NCBI RefSeq assembly: GCF_005508865.1
Contig: NZ_SCOM01000001.1
Span: 806,001 to 870,000 of the forward strand
Reading direction: 5' to 3'
DNA from: Pseudomonas sp. F(2018)
GTDB lineage: Bacteria > Pseudomonadota > Gammaproteobacteria > Pseudomonadales > Pseudomonadaceae
DNA: 64,000 nt
In this document: positions 8,191 through 16,155 of the stretch, in pieces
Layout: every line of letters begins with the position of its first letter
Numbering within the stretch: the first letter of the stretch is position 1
Program-made: the position numbers and the translations under genes
Notes under the pieces: generated by a model
Seen by the model: only the letters and a program-made list of their open reading frames with translations
Database searches by the model: none
What the model was told of the DNA's origin: nothing

Positions 8191-9033
8191 TCAAGGCCTC
8201 GGCCCGCTCGGTTTGACGAACAGCAGGGTCATGCGGTCGGGCTCGCCGATCTTCTCGTACTTGCTGCGCTCCTCGGCGCCGCCCTTGAGGTGGGGCGGCA
8301 GGCTCCAGGCGCCGTTGGGGTGGTCGCGGGTGTCGCGCGGGTTGGAGTGCATCTGCTCGATGGTGGCGAGGACGAAGCCGGCATCCTTGGCCCGGCCGAT
8401 CACATGGTCGGTGGGCAGGTAGCCGCTGCCCTTGGTCTGTTCCAGGGTGGCGTTCTTGGCACCCCGGTAGGCGGTGATACCGAGTTTGCCGCCGGGTTTG
8501 AGCACCTGGTAGATGGCGCTGAACATCGCCTTCTCGCCGCCGGCCTCTGCCCAGTTGTGCAGGTCGTCGAAGCTCACCACCAGATCGACCGACTCCGGCT
8601 CGCCGAACTTGGGCGCCTGCGGGTCGAATTCGATGATGCGGGCCTTGTCGAAGCGCTTGGCATCCTGCTCGAACTTGTTGCGCAGCGCGCTGGCGGCTTC
8701 GCGCTGCTCGGCATCACCGCTGCTGGACAACGCCGCACTGTACTGGCCGCGCTCGCGCAGCAGCGGGGCGAGGATCTCGCTGTACCAGCCATCGCCGGGG
8801 CCGACTTCGATCAGGGTCTGGGTCGGCGACAGGTCGAAGAAACGCAGGGTCTCCATCGGTCGGCGATCGGGGTCGCGCAGGCGATGCTCGGGGGAGCGCC
8901 AGTCGCCGGCGAGGATGGCGTGGTACTGTTCATCCTTGATCTGGCCAGTGCTGTCGAGCGGTTCGTCGGCGGCGTACAGCGGGGCGCAGATGGCGAGTAG
9001 CAGGGCGGAGAGGCAGGGCAGTCGGCGAGTCAT
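8191..9033 (-). CDS. SAM-dependent methyltransferase-fold protein with signal peptide
   Basis: 280 residues. A signal peptide ('LPCLSALLLAICAPLYAADE', cleavage near 21-22) precedes a class I methyltransferase fold: motif I 'LIEVGPGDGWYSEIL' (about 74-88), 'IIEFDP' at the acidic ribose-binding position, 'VDLVVSFDDLHNW' and 'KPGGKLGITAYRG'. It ends 'DRMTLLFVKPSGPRP'. Start ATG 9033 has GAGGAC upstream. A leader on a SAM enzyme is odd because SAM is not expected outside the cytoplasm, although such proteins are widespread in proteobacteria. The gene is tail-to-tail with the LysR gene, four bases apart. Confidence 0.8.
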   Translation of the reverse strand: MTRRLPCLSALLLAICAPLYAADEPLDSTGQIKDEQYHAILAGDWRSPEHRLRDPDRRPMETLRFFDLSPTQTLIEVGPGDGWYSEILAPLLRERGQYSAALSSSGDAEQREAASALRNKFEQDAKRFDKARIIEFDPQAPKFGEPESVDLVVSFDDLHNWAEAGGEKAMFSAIYQVLKPGGKLGITAYRGAKNATLEQTKGSGYLPTDHVIGRAKDAGFVLATIEQMHSNPRDTRDHPNGAWSLPPHLKGGAEERSKYEKIGEPDRMTLLFVKPSGPRP

Positions 9034-9152
9034 GGAAGAGTCCTCGGCAAGGTACTTCCTAACTTGCGACCGGCGAAGCGGGCGGAACGCTCAACCAGTT
9101 TTCGCCGCGGCTGTGCCAAGCTGCTGCATCAGGCCATGTGCAAGGAGCCGTC

Positions 9153-10211
9153 ATGCCCGCTTCGTTACGTCTGTTACCCCTGTGCCTGCTGGCCTGCGTC
9201 GCCCAGGCCGCGCCCGAGCCCGAGCCCGAGGATGTACCGCTGTATCGCGAGATCAAGGACTGGGTGGTGGCCTGCGACAACCGGCGCAGCTGCCAGGCCC
9301 TCAGCGCCGGCCAGACCAGCGACTACAGCGCGCTGCGGCTGGTGCTGCAGCGTGACGCCGGCGCGGCGGGCCAGCCGCGGCTGCGCCTGGTGTATGCCGG
9401 CCAGACCCAGTACTTCCCGCTGCTGGCGGACGAGCGGCTGCTGCCCGATGCGCTGACCAACGCCCTGCAGTTGGTGCCGGCCGAGAAAGAGTTGATCCTG
9501 GAAGCCCAGGGCGAGACGGCGCGGGGTCTGCTGGGCGAGCTGCGCAACGCCGGGCGGCTGCGCATGGCGGTGGATGGCGACGAGGAGGTGGCGGTGTCAC
9601 TGAGCGGCCTGTCCGCCGCGTTGCTGCTGATGGACTCGGTACAGGGCCGCCTGGACACCCGCGGCGCGCTCTATCGCCCTGGCGTCCGCGCGGACTCCGA
9701 AGTCCCGCCGCCACCGCCGGTGGCGAAGCTGCCTGCCTATCCCGGAACCACACCCATGCCGGCCGACGAGGCCGAGCGCATCGTGCAGGCGGTGTTGCAG
9801 GCGACCCGTGATCCGCAGCAGGAAGAGGAAATGGGCGAGGCTCCCGTGGGCGAGGCCTTCGCCTTGAGCCCGAGCGAGGCGCTGGTGCTGGTGCGCAGCT
9901 GGTGTGCGGCCTACAACTGCGAGTACTCGCTGTACCGGCTGCAGCGTAAGCCGCCCTTCCAGGAAGTGGAGTTGCGCCTGGATCCGCTACCGCTACAGGG
10001 CAGCGAGCCGACCGGCTGGGTCGCCTACGACGCGCAGACGGGAATCCTGCAATACCGGGTGAAGGCGCGGGGCGTGGGGGATTGCGGCGAAGCCGGCAGC
10101 TGGCGCTTCGATGGCGAGCGCTTCCGCGTACAGTCCTACCAGCTGATGTCGCGCTGTGCGTCGGGCAACCCGGGAGAGTGGCCGACGTTGTGGAGGGTGG
10201 CGGAGGACTAG
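9153..10211 (+). CDS. DUF1176 family periplasmic protein
   Basis: About 352 residues from ATG 9153, chosen over 9138 because AAGGAG at 9142-9147 is correctly spaced. The signal peptide 'MPASLRLLPLCLLACVAQAA' is followed by 'YREIKDWVVACDNRRSCQAL', the DUF1176 opening with its two conserved cysteines. Further cysteine pairs occur at 'SWCAAYNCEYS' and, near the C-terminus, 'GDCGEAG'/'SRCASG', as expected for an oxidised, disulphide-bonded exported protein. Function of the family is unknown. Single gene, convergent with ppiC. Confidence 0.8.
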   Translation: MPASLRLLPLCLLACVAQAAPEPEPEDVPLYREIKDWVVACDNRRSCQALSAGQTSDYSALRLVLQRDAGAAGQPRLRLVYAGQTQYFPLLADERLLPDALTNALQLVPAEKELILEAQGETARGLLGELRNAGRLRMAVDGDEEVAVSLSGLSAALLLMDSVQGRLDTRGALYRPGVRADSEVPPPPPVAKLPAYPGTTPMPADEAERIVQAVLQATRDPQQEEEMGEAPVGEAFALSPSEALVLVRSWCAAYNCEYSLYRLQRKPPFQEVELRLDPLPLQGSEPTGWVAYDAQTGILQYRVKARGVGDCGEAGSWRFDGERFRVQSYQLMSRCASGNPGEWPTLWRVAED

Positions 10212-10226
10212 CCTCCGCCGGATGCA

Positions 10227-10508
10227 TTAGTCCTGGCGCGCAGTGACTTCCACCAGGTGGTAGCCGAACTGGGTCTTGACCGGGCCCTGGACTTCGCCGA
10301 CCGGGGCGCTGAACACCACCTGGTCGAACTCGCGCACCATCTGGCCGGGGCCGAAGGTGCCGAGGTTGCCGCCGTCGCGGCTGGACGGGCAGGTGGAGTT
10401 ATCCTTGGCCACCTGGGCGAAGTCGGCGCCGCCCTGGATGGCGGCTTTCAGTTCATTGCACTTGGCTTCGCTGGAAACCAGGATGTGACGGGCAGTGGCG
10501 CGGGCCAT
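10227..10508 (-). CDS. ppiC: Parvulin-type peptidyl-prolyl cis-trans isomerase
   Basis: 93 residues from ATG 10508, behind GGAGG. It is a single parvulin domain: 'RHILVSSEAKCNELKAAIQG', 'FAQVAKDNSTCPS', 'GGNLGTFGPGQMVREFD' and C-terminal 'TQFGYHLVEV', matching the E. coli PpiC length and motif order. There is no leader or membrane helix, so it acts in the cytoplasm on proline peptide bonds. It lies 94 bases downstream of the FtsH-like gene on the same strand. Confidence 0.92.
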   Translation of the reverse strand: MARATARHILVSSEAKCNELKAAIQGGADFAQVAKDNSTCPSSRDGGNLGTFGPGQMVREFDQVVFSAPVGEVQGPVKTQFGYHLVEVTARQD

Positions 10509-10602
10509 GGGAATTACCTCCAGTTGAAGAGGCGCAGAGCCTAACGCAAACGGCCCGTCCATGGCACGCCCGGCGCCGGGCGGTGCCGGGTTGTCGACCA
10601 CC

Positions 10603-12558
10603 TCAGGCCATGCCCGGGCCGGGTTGCGGTTCCTCCACCGCCAGGTCGAAGAACGGATCGAGCTCGACCATCGGGCTGGCGGCGACCCGCTCCAGGTGGC
10701 AGGGGCGGGCGGGATGCGGACGAGGCGCGGCGAGCGGATCGTCGAGCAGCGCGCGTACCGCTTCCAGCACTTCCTCGCCGGCCACCGTTTCCTCCTCCAG
10801 CAGGCGCCGGGTGATGTGCTCCAGTGCCGGGCGCAGACGTTGCAGCAGGGCCAGGCAGTCGCGGTCGAGGTCCTGCAGCAACTGGTCGGCGGCCGCCAGT
10901 GCTTCGCGCGGGTCGCTGTCCAGATGCGCCTCGCGTACCGCCTGCAGGCTCAGCAGCGAGCCGTTCGGACCCATGCCCAGGGCGGCGACCATGGACAGGG
11001 CCAGCTTGCTGGCCTCGTGCAGGTCCTGGCCGGCGCCGGAGGAGATCTCGGCGAAGTGCAGGCGCTCGGCGCCACGGCCGGCCAGCAGCATCTGGATGCG
11101 TGCGCGCAGCTCTGACTCCAGGTGCAGGCGCTTGTCCTCCACCGGGGTGACCAGGGTCACGCCCAGGGCCTGGCCGCGCGGCAGGATGGTGACCTTTTCC
11201 ACCCGCCCGCAGTTGAGCGCGGCGGCGACGATGGCGTGGCCGGCCTCGTGCACGGCGATGCGCGTGCGCTCGGCCTCCGACAGGGCGCTGACCCCCAGCG
11301 GCTGCTCGCCGATGCGGCAGGTTTCCAGGGCCTCCACGCAGTGGCGCATGCTCACCTGGGCGGAGCGCCCACGGGCGGCCAACAAGGCGGCGTGGTTGAC
11401 GATGTAGGCGATGGCCGCCGGGGTCAGGCCGACGCTGTTGCGCGCCAGCAGGGCATGGTCGATGTCGTCGGCGGCCTTGATCTTGCCGACGTACAGGCGG
11501 AACAGCTGCTCGCGATCGCCCAGGCTGGGCAGGCCCACGGCGATATTGCGGTCGAAGCGACCCTCGCGCAGCAGGGCCGGGTCCAGCGAGTTGGGGAAGT
11601 TGGTGGCGCCAAGCACCAGCACGCCGCTGTCGGCGGCGAAACCGTCCATCTCGGTGAGGAACTGGTTGACGATGCGGTTGGCCTCGGCGTCGCTGGCGCG
11701 GCTCTGCTCGCCGCGGCGGCCGATGCCGTCGATCTCGTCGATGAACACGATGCACGGCGCATGCTTGCGCGCGGTGCGGAACAGCGTCTTGACCTTGTGG
11801 ATGCCGACGCCGAAGTACATCGACGAGAAGTCGCTGCCGGTGACCTGGATGAAGTGCGCGCCGCACTCGCCGGCCAGGGCCTTGGCCAGCTGGGTCTTGC
11901 CGGTGCCGGGCTCGCCGGTCAGCAGCACACCCTTGGGCGGCCGCGCGCCGAGGGCGGCGAAGGCGGCCGGGTCGCGCAGGTAGCTGGTGACGTCCTGCAG
12001 GGCCTGCTTGGCCTCGCTGGCGCCGATCACGTCGGCGAAGCGGATGCCGGTGTTGTGCTTCAGCGCCTGCTGCGGGCGCAGCTTCCACACGCCGAAGCCG
12101 GCACCGAGCAACAGCAGCAGAATGAACGGCCACTGGCTCTGCAGCTCGCGGTACCAGGGCGCCTCGCCGTCGGTATCGAACAGGCCGATGGGGAACAGCG
12201 CGGCGCCGCTGCCGTAGTCGCGCAGGATCATCTCGCCGATGCGCCCGGATTGGTCGGCCAGCCAGTAGCGCCGGCCATCATGGGTGGAGACGTACACCGC
12301 CTCGTCGCTCAGGGCGGCGCTGGCGATGCGCCCGCCGCGCATGTCGCCGACCAGGGTGGAGAGGTCGCGGCGGTTGGCGGTCCAGGGCGCGGTGGAGCGT
12401 TGCAGTTCGACCAGCATGACGGCCGAGACGTCGCCGGCAGGCGGCGTGGTCGGGCGGATCGACTGCCAGTAGCCGACGGCGACCATGGCGAGCAGGGCGA
12501 TACAGAGCGAAACACCACCGAGCAGGCGGCGGTGACGGTGGATAAATCGTTTGGTCAT
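10603..12558 (-). CDS. FtsH-like membrane AAA+ zinc metalloprotease (secondary paralogue)
   Basis: 651 residues. Domains in order: membrane helix about 12-31, periplasmic part, second helix about 143-158, AAA+ ATPase with Walker A 'GEPGTGKT' (215-222), Walker B 'IVFIDEIDGIG' and the second region of homology 'NSLDPALLREGRFDR', then a zinc protease domain with 'HEAGH' (437-441) and a downstream Asp ('GAGQDLHEAS') as third ligand. All catalytic residues are present. It lacks the usual pore sequence Phe-Val-Gly (here Tyr-Phe-Gly) and the long C-terminal tail, and housekeeping neighbours such as rlmE/ftsJ and folP are absent. It is therefore probably a second, specialised FtsH-type protease. Targets unknown. 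Confidence 0.88.
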   Translation of the reverse strand: MTKRFIHRHRRLLGGVSLCIALLAMVAVGYWQSIRPTTPPAGDVSAVMLVELQRSTAPWTANRRDLSTLVGDMRGGRIASAALSDEAVYVSTHDGRRYWLADQSGRIGEMILRDYGSGAALFPIGLFDTDGEAPWYRELQSQWPFILLLLLGAGFGVWKLRPQQALKHNTGIRFADVIGASEAKQALQDVTSYLRDPAAFAALGARPPKGVLLTGEPGTGKTQLAKALAGECGAHFIQVTGSDFSSMYFGVGIHKVKTLFRTARKHAPCIVFIDEIDGIGRRGEQSRASDAEANRIVNQFLTEMDGFAADSGVLVLGATNFPNSLDPALLREGRFDRNIAVGLPSLGDREQLFRLYVGKIKAADDIDHALLARNSVGLTPAAIAYIVNHAALLAARGRSAQVSMRHCVEALETCRIGEQPLGVSALSEAERTRIAVHEAGHAIVAAALNCGRVEKVTILPRGQALGVTLVTPVEDKRLHLESELRARIQMLLAGRGAERLHFAEISSGAGQDLHEASKLALSMVAALGMGPNGSLLSLQAVREAHLDSDPREALAAADQLLQDLDRDCLALLQRLRPALEHITRRLLEEETVAGEEVLEAVRALLDDPLAAPRPHPARPCHLERVAASPMVELDPFFDLAVEEPQPGPGMA

Positions 12559-12764
12559 GGCGATCCCGGAGTGCAGTCATACAGCGCCCACGAGTGGGCA
12601 ATCCAGGCGGCATCGAGCTCCGCTCGCGAGAGGCCGCTGCAATAGCAGCGATTCGGCACGCGAGCGGATTATCGGCATCGGCCACGGCGGTTTAAGCGAT
12701 CAGGGACGAGCGGGTATACCGCCGGTCGATCTAGCGAAGCGGCAGTGCGGCAAGCGCAGCGGCT

Positions 12765-12902
12765 CTACAGCGGCCCCGGTTCGGGGATGGGGGCGGGCAG
12801 CGGGGCGACTTCCTCGAGGTTTTCCAGCACTTCCTCGGGCAGTTCCTCGGAGCTGGCGTCTGGCTCGGCTGCTGGGTCCGGGGTGGCTTCGTCGTCGGCC
12901 AT
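12765..12902 (-). CDS. Small acidic Pro/Glu-rich protein, 45 aa
   Basis: 45 residues starting 'MADDEATPDPAAEPDASSEE', then 'LPEEVLENLEEVAPLPAPIP'. The composition (about one third Asp/Glu plus Pro/Ala) would make it unstructured. The ribosome site is weak. It lies alone between the FtsH-like gene and ppyR. A long open frame is common in GC-rich DNA, but the coherent composition and ATG support a real gene. No function recognised. Confidence 0.45.
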   Translation of the reverse strand: MADDEATPDPAAEPDASSEELPEEVLENLEEVAPLPAPIPEPGPL

Positions 12903-13016
12903 GACATGGGCTCGTTGAGTGGCTACCTGGGATTGGGGTTCGCTGGCGCTGGTAAGTTCCTACGGCGTAGGGTTGCGAGAGAACTGGATGAGTAGCCCAA
13001 ATCCGGTTTCGATGCA

Positions 13017-13072
13017 GTCAAGATGACAGCTTGCAGTCATCTTGACCGCGAATGCCTGCGTGTCATTCGAAC
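13017..13072 (+). promoter_or_regulatory. Three tandem NorR/FhpR-type sites upstream of ppyR-nnrS
   Basis: Three copies of the GT-N7-AC core bound by the nitric-oxide sensor NorR (FhpR in Pseudomonas) stand in a row: GTCAAGATGAC (13017-13027), GTCATCTTGAC (13036-13046) and GTCATTCGAAC (13062-13072). The first two are perfect GTCA-N3-TGAC palindromes and together form a larger inverted repeat; the third sits in CGTGT-N7-ACACG. Three enhancer sites are also found before E. coli norVW. A sigma-54-like promoter follows about 40 bases downstream. Assignment is from consensus, not experiment. Confidence 0.7.
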
Positions 13073-13112
13073 ACGTAGATTTCAATTGTCTGAAAATAAT
13101 AAGAAAAATGAC

Positions 13113-13128
13113 TGGCACGCTTCCTGAT
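13113..13128 (+). promoter_or_regulatory. Sigma-54-like (-24/-12) promoter for ppyR-nnrS
   Basis: TGGCACG-CTTC-CTGAT has a perfect -24 element and correct spacing (GG, ten bases, then GA). The -12 element has GA where GC is usual. Transcription would start near 13138, giving a ~43-base leader to ppyR. The tandem NorR-type sites just upstream fit, since NorR/FhpR is a sigma-54 activator. Confidence 0.55.
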
Positions 13129-13180
13129 ACATCCAGGGCAAAGGGGACCTATCGCCCCCGCTCTCCAGGGAGACACCGTC

Positions 13181-13438
13181 ATGATCGAGTTCCTCAGCTG
13201 CCCGAAAAACGTTCTGCGTGTATCCACTCAACTGCTGGTCGCCGGTTTGGTGATCCTGCTGGCCGGCATCGGCGCCGGCTACGGCATGGAGGGCCAGCTC
13301 AGCATCCCGGCGCTGGTGGTCGCCCACTCCGGCGTGGTGATCGGCCCGACCATGCTGAAGATCGGCTACGTGATGCGCCTGATCGCCCAGCACTACATGC
13401 GCAAGGCTGGCTGGGAGGCGAACTGTGCAGTTGCTTGA
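13181..13438 (+). CDS. ppyR: PpyR-like small transmembrane protein
   Basis: 85 residues with two hydrophobic helices (about 15-35 and 42-62) and a basic C-terminal tail ('RLIAQHYMRKAGWEAN'). Size, topology and the overlap with an nnrS-family gene match ppyR of P. aeruginosa, named for effects on the psl and pyoverdine operons and located next to the NO-detoxifying fhp gene. GGGAGAC precedes the ATG. The stop lies inside the nnrS reading frame (14-base overlap), so the two are translationally coupled. The upstream NorR-type sites suggest the ancestral role is in nitric oxide response. Confidence 0.8.
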   Translation: MIEFLSCPKNVLRVSTQLLVAGLVILLAGIGAGYGMEGQLSIPALVVAHSGVVIGPTMLKIGYVMRLIAQHYMRKAGWEANCAVA

Positions 13439-14609
13439 TCGCCACGCCGCACTGGCCATCGCGCCGCTCTGGCGCCTGGGCTTCCGGCCCTTCTTCCTCG
13501 GCGGCGCACTGTTCGCCCTGATCGCCGTGGCCTTGTGGGGCGCGTCGCTGTCCGGCCACGCTAGCCTGCAACCGCTGGGTGCCCTGCTGGCCTGGCACCG
13601 CCACGAGATGCTGTTTGGCTTCGGCCTGGCGATCATCGCCGGCTTCCTGCTCACCGCCGTGCAGACCTGGACCGGGCTGCCCAGCCTGTCCGGGCGTCCA
13701 CTGATCGCGCTGTTCGCCATCTGGGCTGCCGGGCGCCTGGCCTGGTTCCTGCCGCTACCCATGGTCGCGCTGGTGGCTATCGAGCTGGCCTTCGCCCTGG
13801 CCCTGCTGTGGGCCTTTGGCCGCCTGGTGTTCAAGGCGCGGCAGAAGCACAACGCGCCAATCGTCCTGGTACTCGCGCTGCTCGCCGCCTGCCAGACCCT
13901 GTCCCTGTATGGCGTGAGCCTGGGCGACGATGCCCTGCAGCGACGCGGCGCCCTAGCTGCGCTGTGGCTGGTGGCGGCGCTGATGGGCATCATCGGCGGG
14001 CGGGTGATTCCGTTCTTTACCCAGCGTGGCCTGGGCCTGGCCAGCCAGGCGCCAGTTAGCCCCTGGCTGATGTGGAGCCTGCTCGGCGGCTCGCTGGCCA
14101 TCGCCGCACTCACCGCCGCCGGGCTGAACCTGCAGCCGCGGCCACTGCTGGCGCCGCTGTTCCTGCTGGTGACCGCTCTGCACGGCCTGCGCCTGTGGCG
14201 CTGGTACGAGCCGGGCATCTGGCGCGTGCCGCTGCTTTGGTCGTTGCACCTGGCCTATGCCTGGATGGCCGTGGCGGCGCTCGGCATGACCCTGTGGCAC
14301 CTGGGCCTGGTGCAGCAGCCGAGCCTGGCCAGCCATGCGCTGGCAGTGGGTGCCATGGGTGGATTGATCCTGGCCATGCTGGCGCGCGTCAGCCTCGGCC
14401 ATACCGGCCGGCCGCTGACGCCGCCGCCAGCCATCGCCTGGGCCTTTGCCCTGCTACACGGGGCAACGCTGTGCCGCGTGCTGCTGGCTGGTTTCAGTGT
14501 CTACGGCCTGTGGCTGGCCGCCGCTGGGTGGTGCCTGGCGTTCGCCCTGTTCCTGCGTCACTACGCGGCTATGTTCTGGACGGCGCGGGTGGATGGCCAT
14601 CCGGGCTGA
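13425..14609 (+). CDS. nnrS: NnrS family haem/copper membrane protein (NO response)
   Basis: 394 residues, starting at GTG 13425 with GGGAGG upstream, inside the 3' end of ppyR. About twelve hydrophobic helices. Typical NnrS features: 'FRPFFLGGALFALI' near the N-terminus, 'WHRHEMLFGF' (about 60-69, His residues that bind metal), 'LMGIIGGRVIPFFTQRGL' and 'LARVSLGHTGR' in the C-terminal half. NnrS proteins protect against nitrosative stress and are usually controlled by NO-responsive regulators, in agreement with the promoter region here. The neighbouring fhp/fhpR genes known from P. aeruginosa are not present within the window. Confidence 0.9.
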   Translation: MQLLDRHAALAIAPLWRLGFRPFFLGGALFALIAVALWGASLSGHASLQPLGALLAWHRHEMLFGFGLAIIAGFLLTAVQTWTGLPSLSGRPLIALFAIWAAGRLAWFLPLPMVALVAIELAFALALLWAFGRLVFKARQKHNAPIVLVLALLAACQTLSLYGVSLGDDALQRRGALAALWLVAALMGIIGGRVIPFFTQRGLGLASQAPVSPWLMWSLLGGSLAIAALTAAGLNLQPRPLLAPLFLLVTALHGLRLWRWYEPGIWRVPLLWSLHLAYAWMAVAALGMTLWHLGLVQQPSLASHALAVGAMGGLILAMLARVSLGHTGRPLTPPPAIAWAFALLHGATLCRVLLAGFSVYGLWLAAAGWCLAFALFLRHYAAMFWTARVDGHPG

Positions 14610-14703
14610 GACGGCAAGGCCTTGCCCGCGACGGCAAGGTCTTTCCTGTCCAGCGTGTCGGGAAAGTCAGTCGAAGCCAGTACACATGGGGCCTGCGGCG
14701 GTC

Positions 14704-14719
14704 TGGCCCGCATTCTGCT
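14704..14719 (+). promoter_or_regulatory. Possible sigma-54 promoter for the 151-aa protein gene
   Basis: TGGCCCG-CATT-CTGCTT shows GG at 14705-14706 and GC at 14717-14718 with the required ten bases between, and differs from the consensus at one position in each element. It would start transcription near 14730, 25 bases before the ATG. No activator site was recognised. Confidence 0.35.
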
Positions 14720-14754
14720 TACGAAGGGGCAACGGACTTCAGCAGGGAACCGCC

Positions 14755-15210
14755 ATGACCACCATCAGCAACAACTCGCCGCTGGCCAGCTACCTCGCCA
14801 GTGGTGGCAAGGCCGCCACTGCCGCCACACCGGCCAGCCAGGAAAAGCCCGCCGAGAGCACCAAGGATCCGATCGCCGAGCTGCGCAGCCTGGCCCGGCA
14901 GATGGTCACCCGCAGCGAGGGCGGTCTGCTGCGGGCGCTGCATGGTGGCAGCGGCCCGCAGCTGGCCAGCGATCGCGCCTCGTTGAATCCCAACCTGAAC
15001 GGCGACAGCACCCAGATCGAGCTGCCGGATGTGGCCACGCTGGATCGCGAGGACGCCGCCAAGCTGCTGGTGCAGGTGAACAAGCTGATCGACGCGGGCC
15101 TGGGCGACAGCAAGGCCTTCACCGGCAGCAACGGCGACAAGAGCACCGACTCGCTGACCACCTACCGCGACTGGTTGCAGGAGAAGGGCGGCATCAGCAT
15201 CTACGTCTGA
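14755..15210 (+). CDS. Hypothetical protein, 151 aa
   Basis: Starts at ATG 14755 (AGCAGGGAACC upstream). The N-terminal ~45 residues are low-complexity Ala/Ser/Thr/Lys, the middle is 'IAELRSLARQMVTRSEGGLL', and the C-terminal part contains 'LVQVNKLIDAGLGD' and 'TTYRDWLQEKGGISIYV'. No leader, cysteine or membrane segment. I do not recognise the family. The flexible N-terminus resembles those of exported or assembly-associated proteins, but that is not evidence of export. Its last 17 bases overlap the convergent methyltransferase gene. Confidence 0.7.
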   Translation: MTTISNNSPLASYLASGGKAATAATPASQEKPAESTKDPIAELRSLARQMVTRSEGGLLRALHGGSGPQLASDRASLNPNLNGDSTQIELPDVATLDREDAAKLLVQVNKLIDAGLGDSKAFTGSNGDKSTDSLTTYRDWLQEKGGISIYV

Positions 15211-16036
15211 TCGCCTGCAGGGTGTAGCTCAGCGGCACGCGCTCCCGCCCGCTGCGCAGTCGCCATTCGTCGCCCTCGCCGAGGAGCATCTGTCCGGGCA
15301 GGGCCTCCCAGGGGATGCTGTCGTGCTCCTCCAGCCCGCTGATGTCCAGGCCGTGGCGCAGCAGCGCGGAGATGATCTCGCCGAGCCCGTGGTTCCATTC
15401 GTGGGTAACAGTGGCGTTCAGCGTCTGGTCGGTCTGCACATAGGTGCTGTCGTCGTCCCACACCATGGGCTGCGCCTGCTCGAAGTAGGGATGGCGGATC
15501 ACCAGCTGGTCCTGGCAGTCCTCGTCCAGGCAGAACAGCAGCGGGTGGCCCTCGCGCAGGAATAGGCGCCCGCCGGGCTTGAGCAGGGCGGCGACGTTGC
15601 GTGCCCAGTCGTCGATGCGCGGCAGCCAGTTCAGCGCGCCGATGCTGGTGTACACCAGGTCGAACGAGGCGGGCGCGAGTACCGTGGCGGCGTCGTACAC
15701 CGAGGCCTCGACATAGTCGATGGCGGTGCTGCAGCGCGCCGCCAGCCGGCGTGCCTGCTGCAACGAGGCGGGGGAGAAGTCCAGGCCGGTCATGCTCGCG
15801 CCGAGACGCGCCAGCGACAGGGTGTCGGTGCCGATATGGCACTGCAGGTGTACCGCGCGCAGGCCGGCGATATCGCCCAGGCGCGGCAGGTCGAAGCGCA
15901 CCACGGCGGACAGATGCGCGGGCTGGGCGACGAAGCGTTCGGCCTGGTAGTCCGGAGAGGCGGCGTGCAGGTCGGCGCGCTCGTCCCAGTTGGCCCTGTT
16001 CAGCGCGAACGAGTTCAGGTCGGGGGACTTGTCCAT
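15194..16036 (-). CDS. Class I SAM-dependent methyltransferase
   Basis: 280 residues, cytoplasmic. The SAM-binding region is 'VHLQCHIGTDTLSLARLGA' (motif I in the variant form H-x-G-T-D-T), followed by 'GLDFSPASLQQAR', 'DLVYTSIGALNWLP' and 'KPGGRLFLREGHP'. This combination marks a family of small-molecule methyltransferases common in Pseudomonas. The start ATG has GGAGTGCC upstream. Convergent with the preceding gene. Substrate unknown. Confidence 0.85.
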   Translation of the reverse strand: MDKSPDLNSFALNRANWDERADLHAASPDYQAERFVAQPAHLSAVVRFDLPRLGDIAGLRAVHLQCHIGTDTLSLARLGASMTGLDFSPASLQQARRLAARCSTAIDYVEASVYDAATVLAPASFDLVYTSIGALNWLPRIDDWARNVAALLKPGGRLFLREGHPLLFCLDEDCQDQLVIRHPYFEQAQPMVWDDDSTYVQTDQTLNATVTHEWNHGLGEIISALLRHGLDISGLEEHDSIPWEALPGQMLLGEGDEWRLRSGRERVPLSYTLQAIRRRC

Positions 16037-16155
16037 GGCGGCACTCCATTGCTCGGGAACGCGACGGTAGTCTGCTGGTCTTCAGCGGGCAAGCTCGGCA
16101 TTTCCCGGCGCCGCCATAAGCGGCATGATGGGGCCACAAGAACTGGGGGATTCCA

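Noticed and set aside
10541..12133. A 530-codon Arg/Pro-rich frame on the minus strand and a 507-codon frame on the plus strand (11122-12645)
   Set aside because: Both overlap the FtsH-like gene in other frames; the AAA+ and HEAGH motifs lie in the frame that was annotated.
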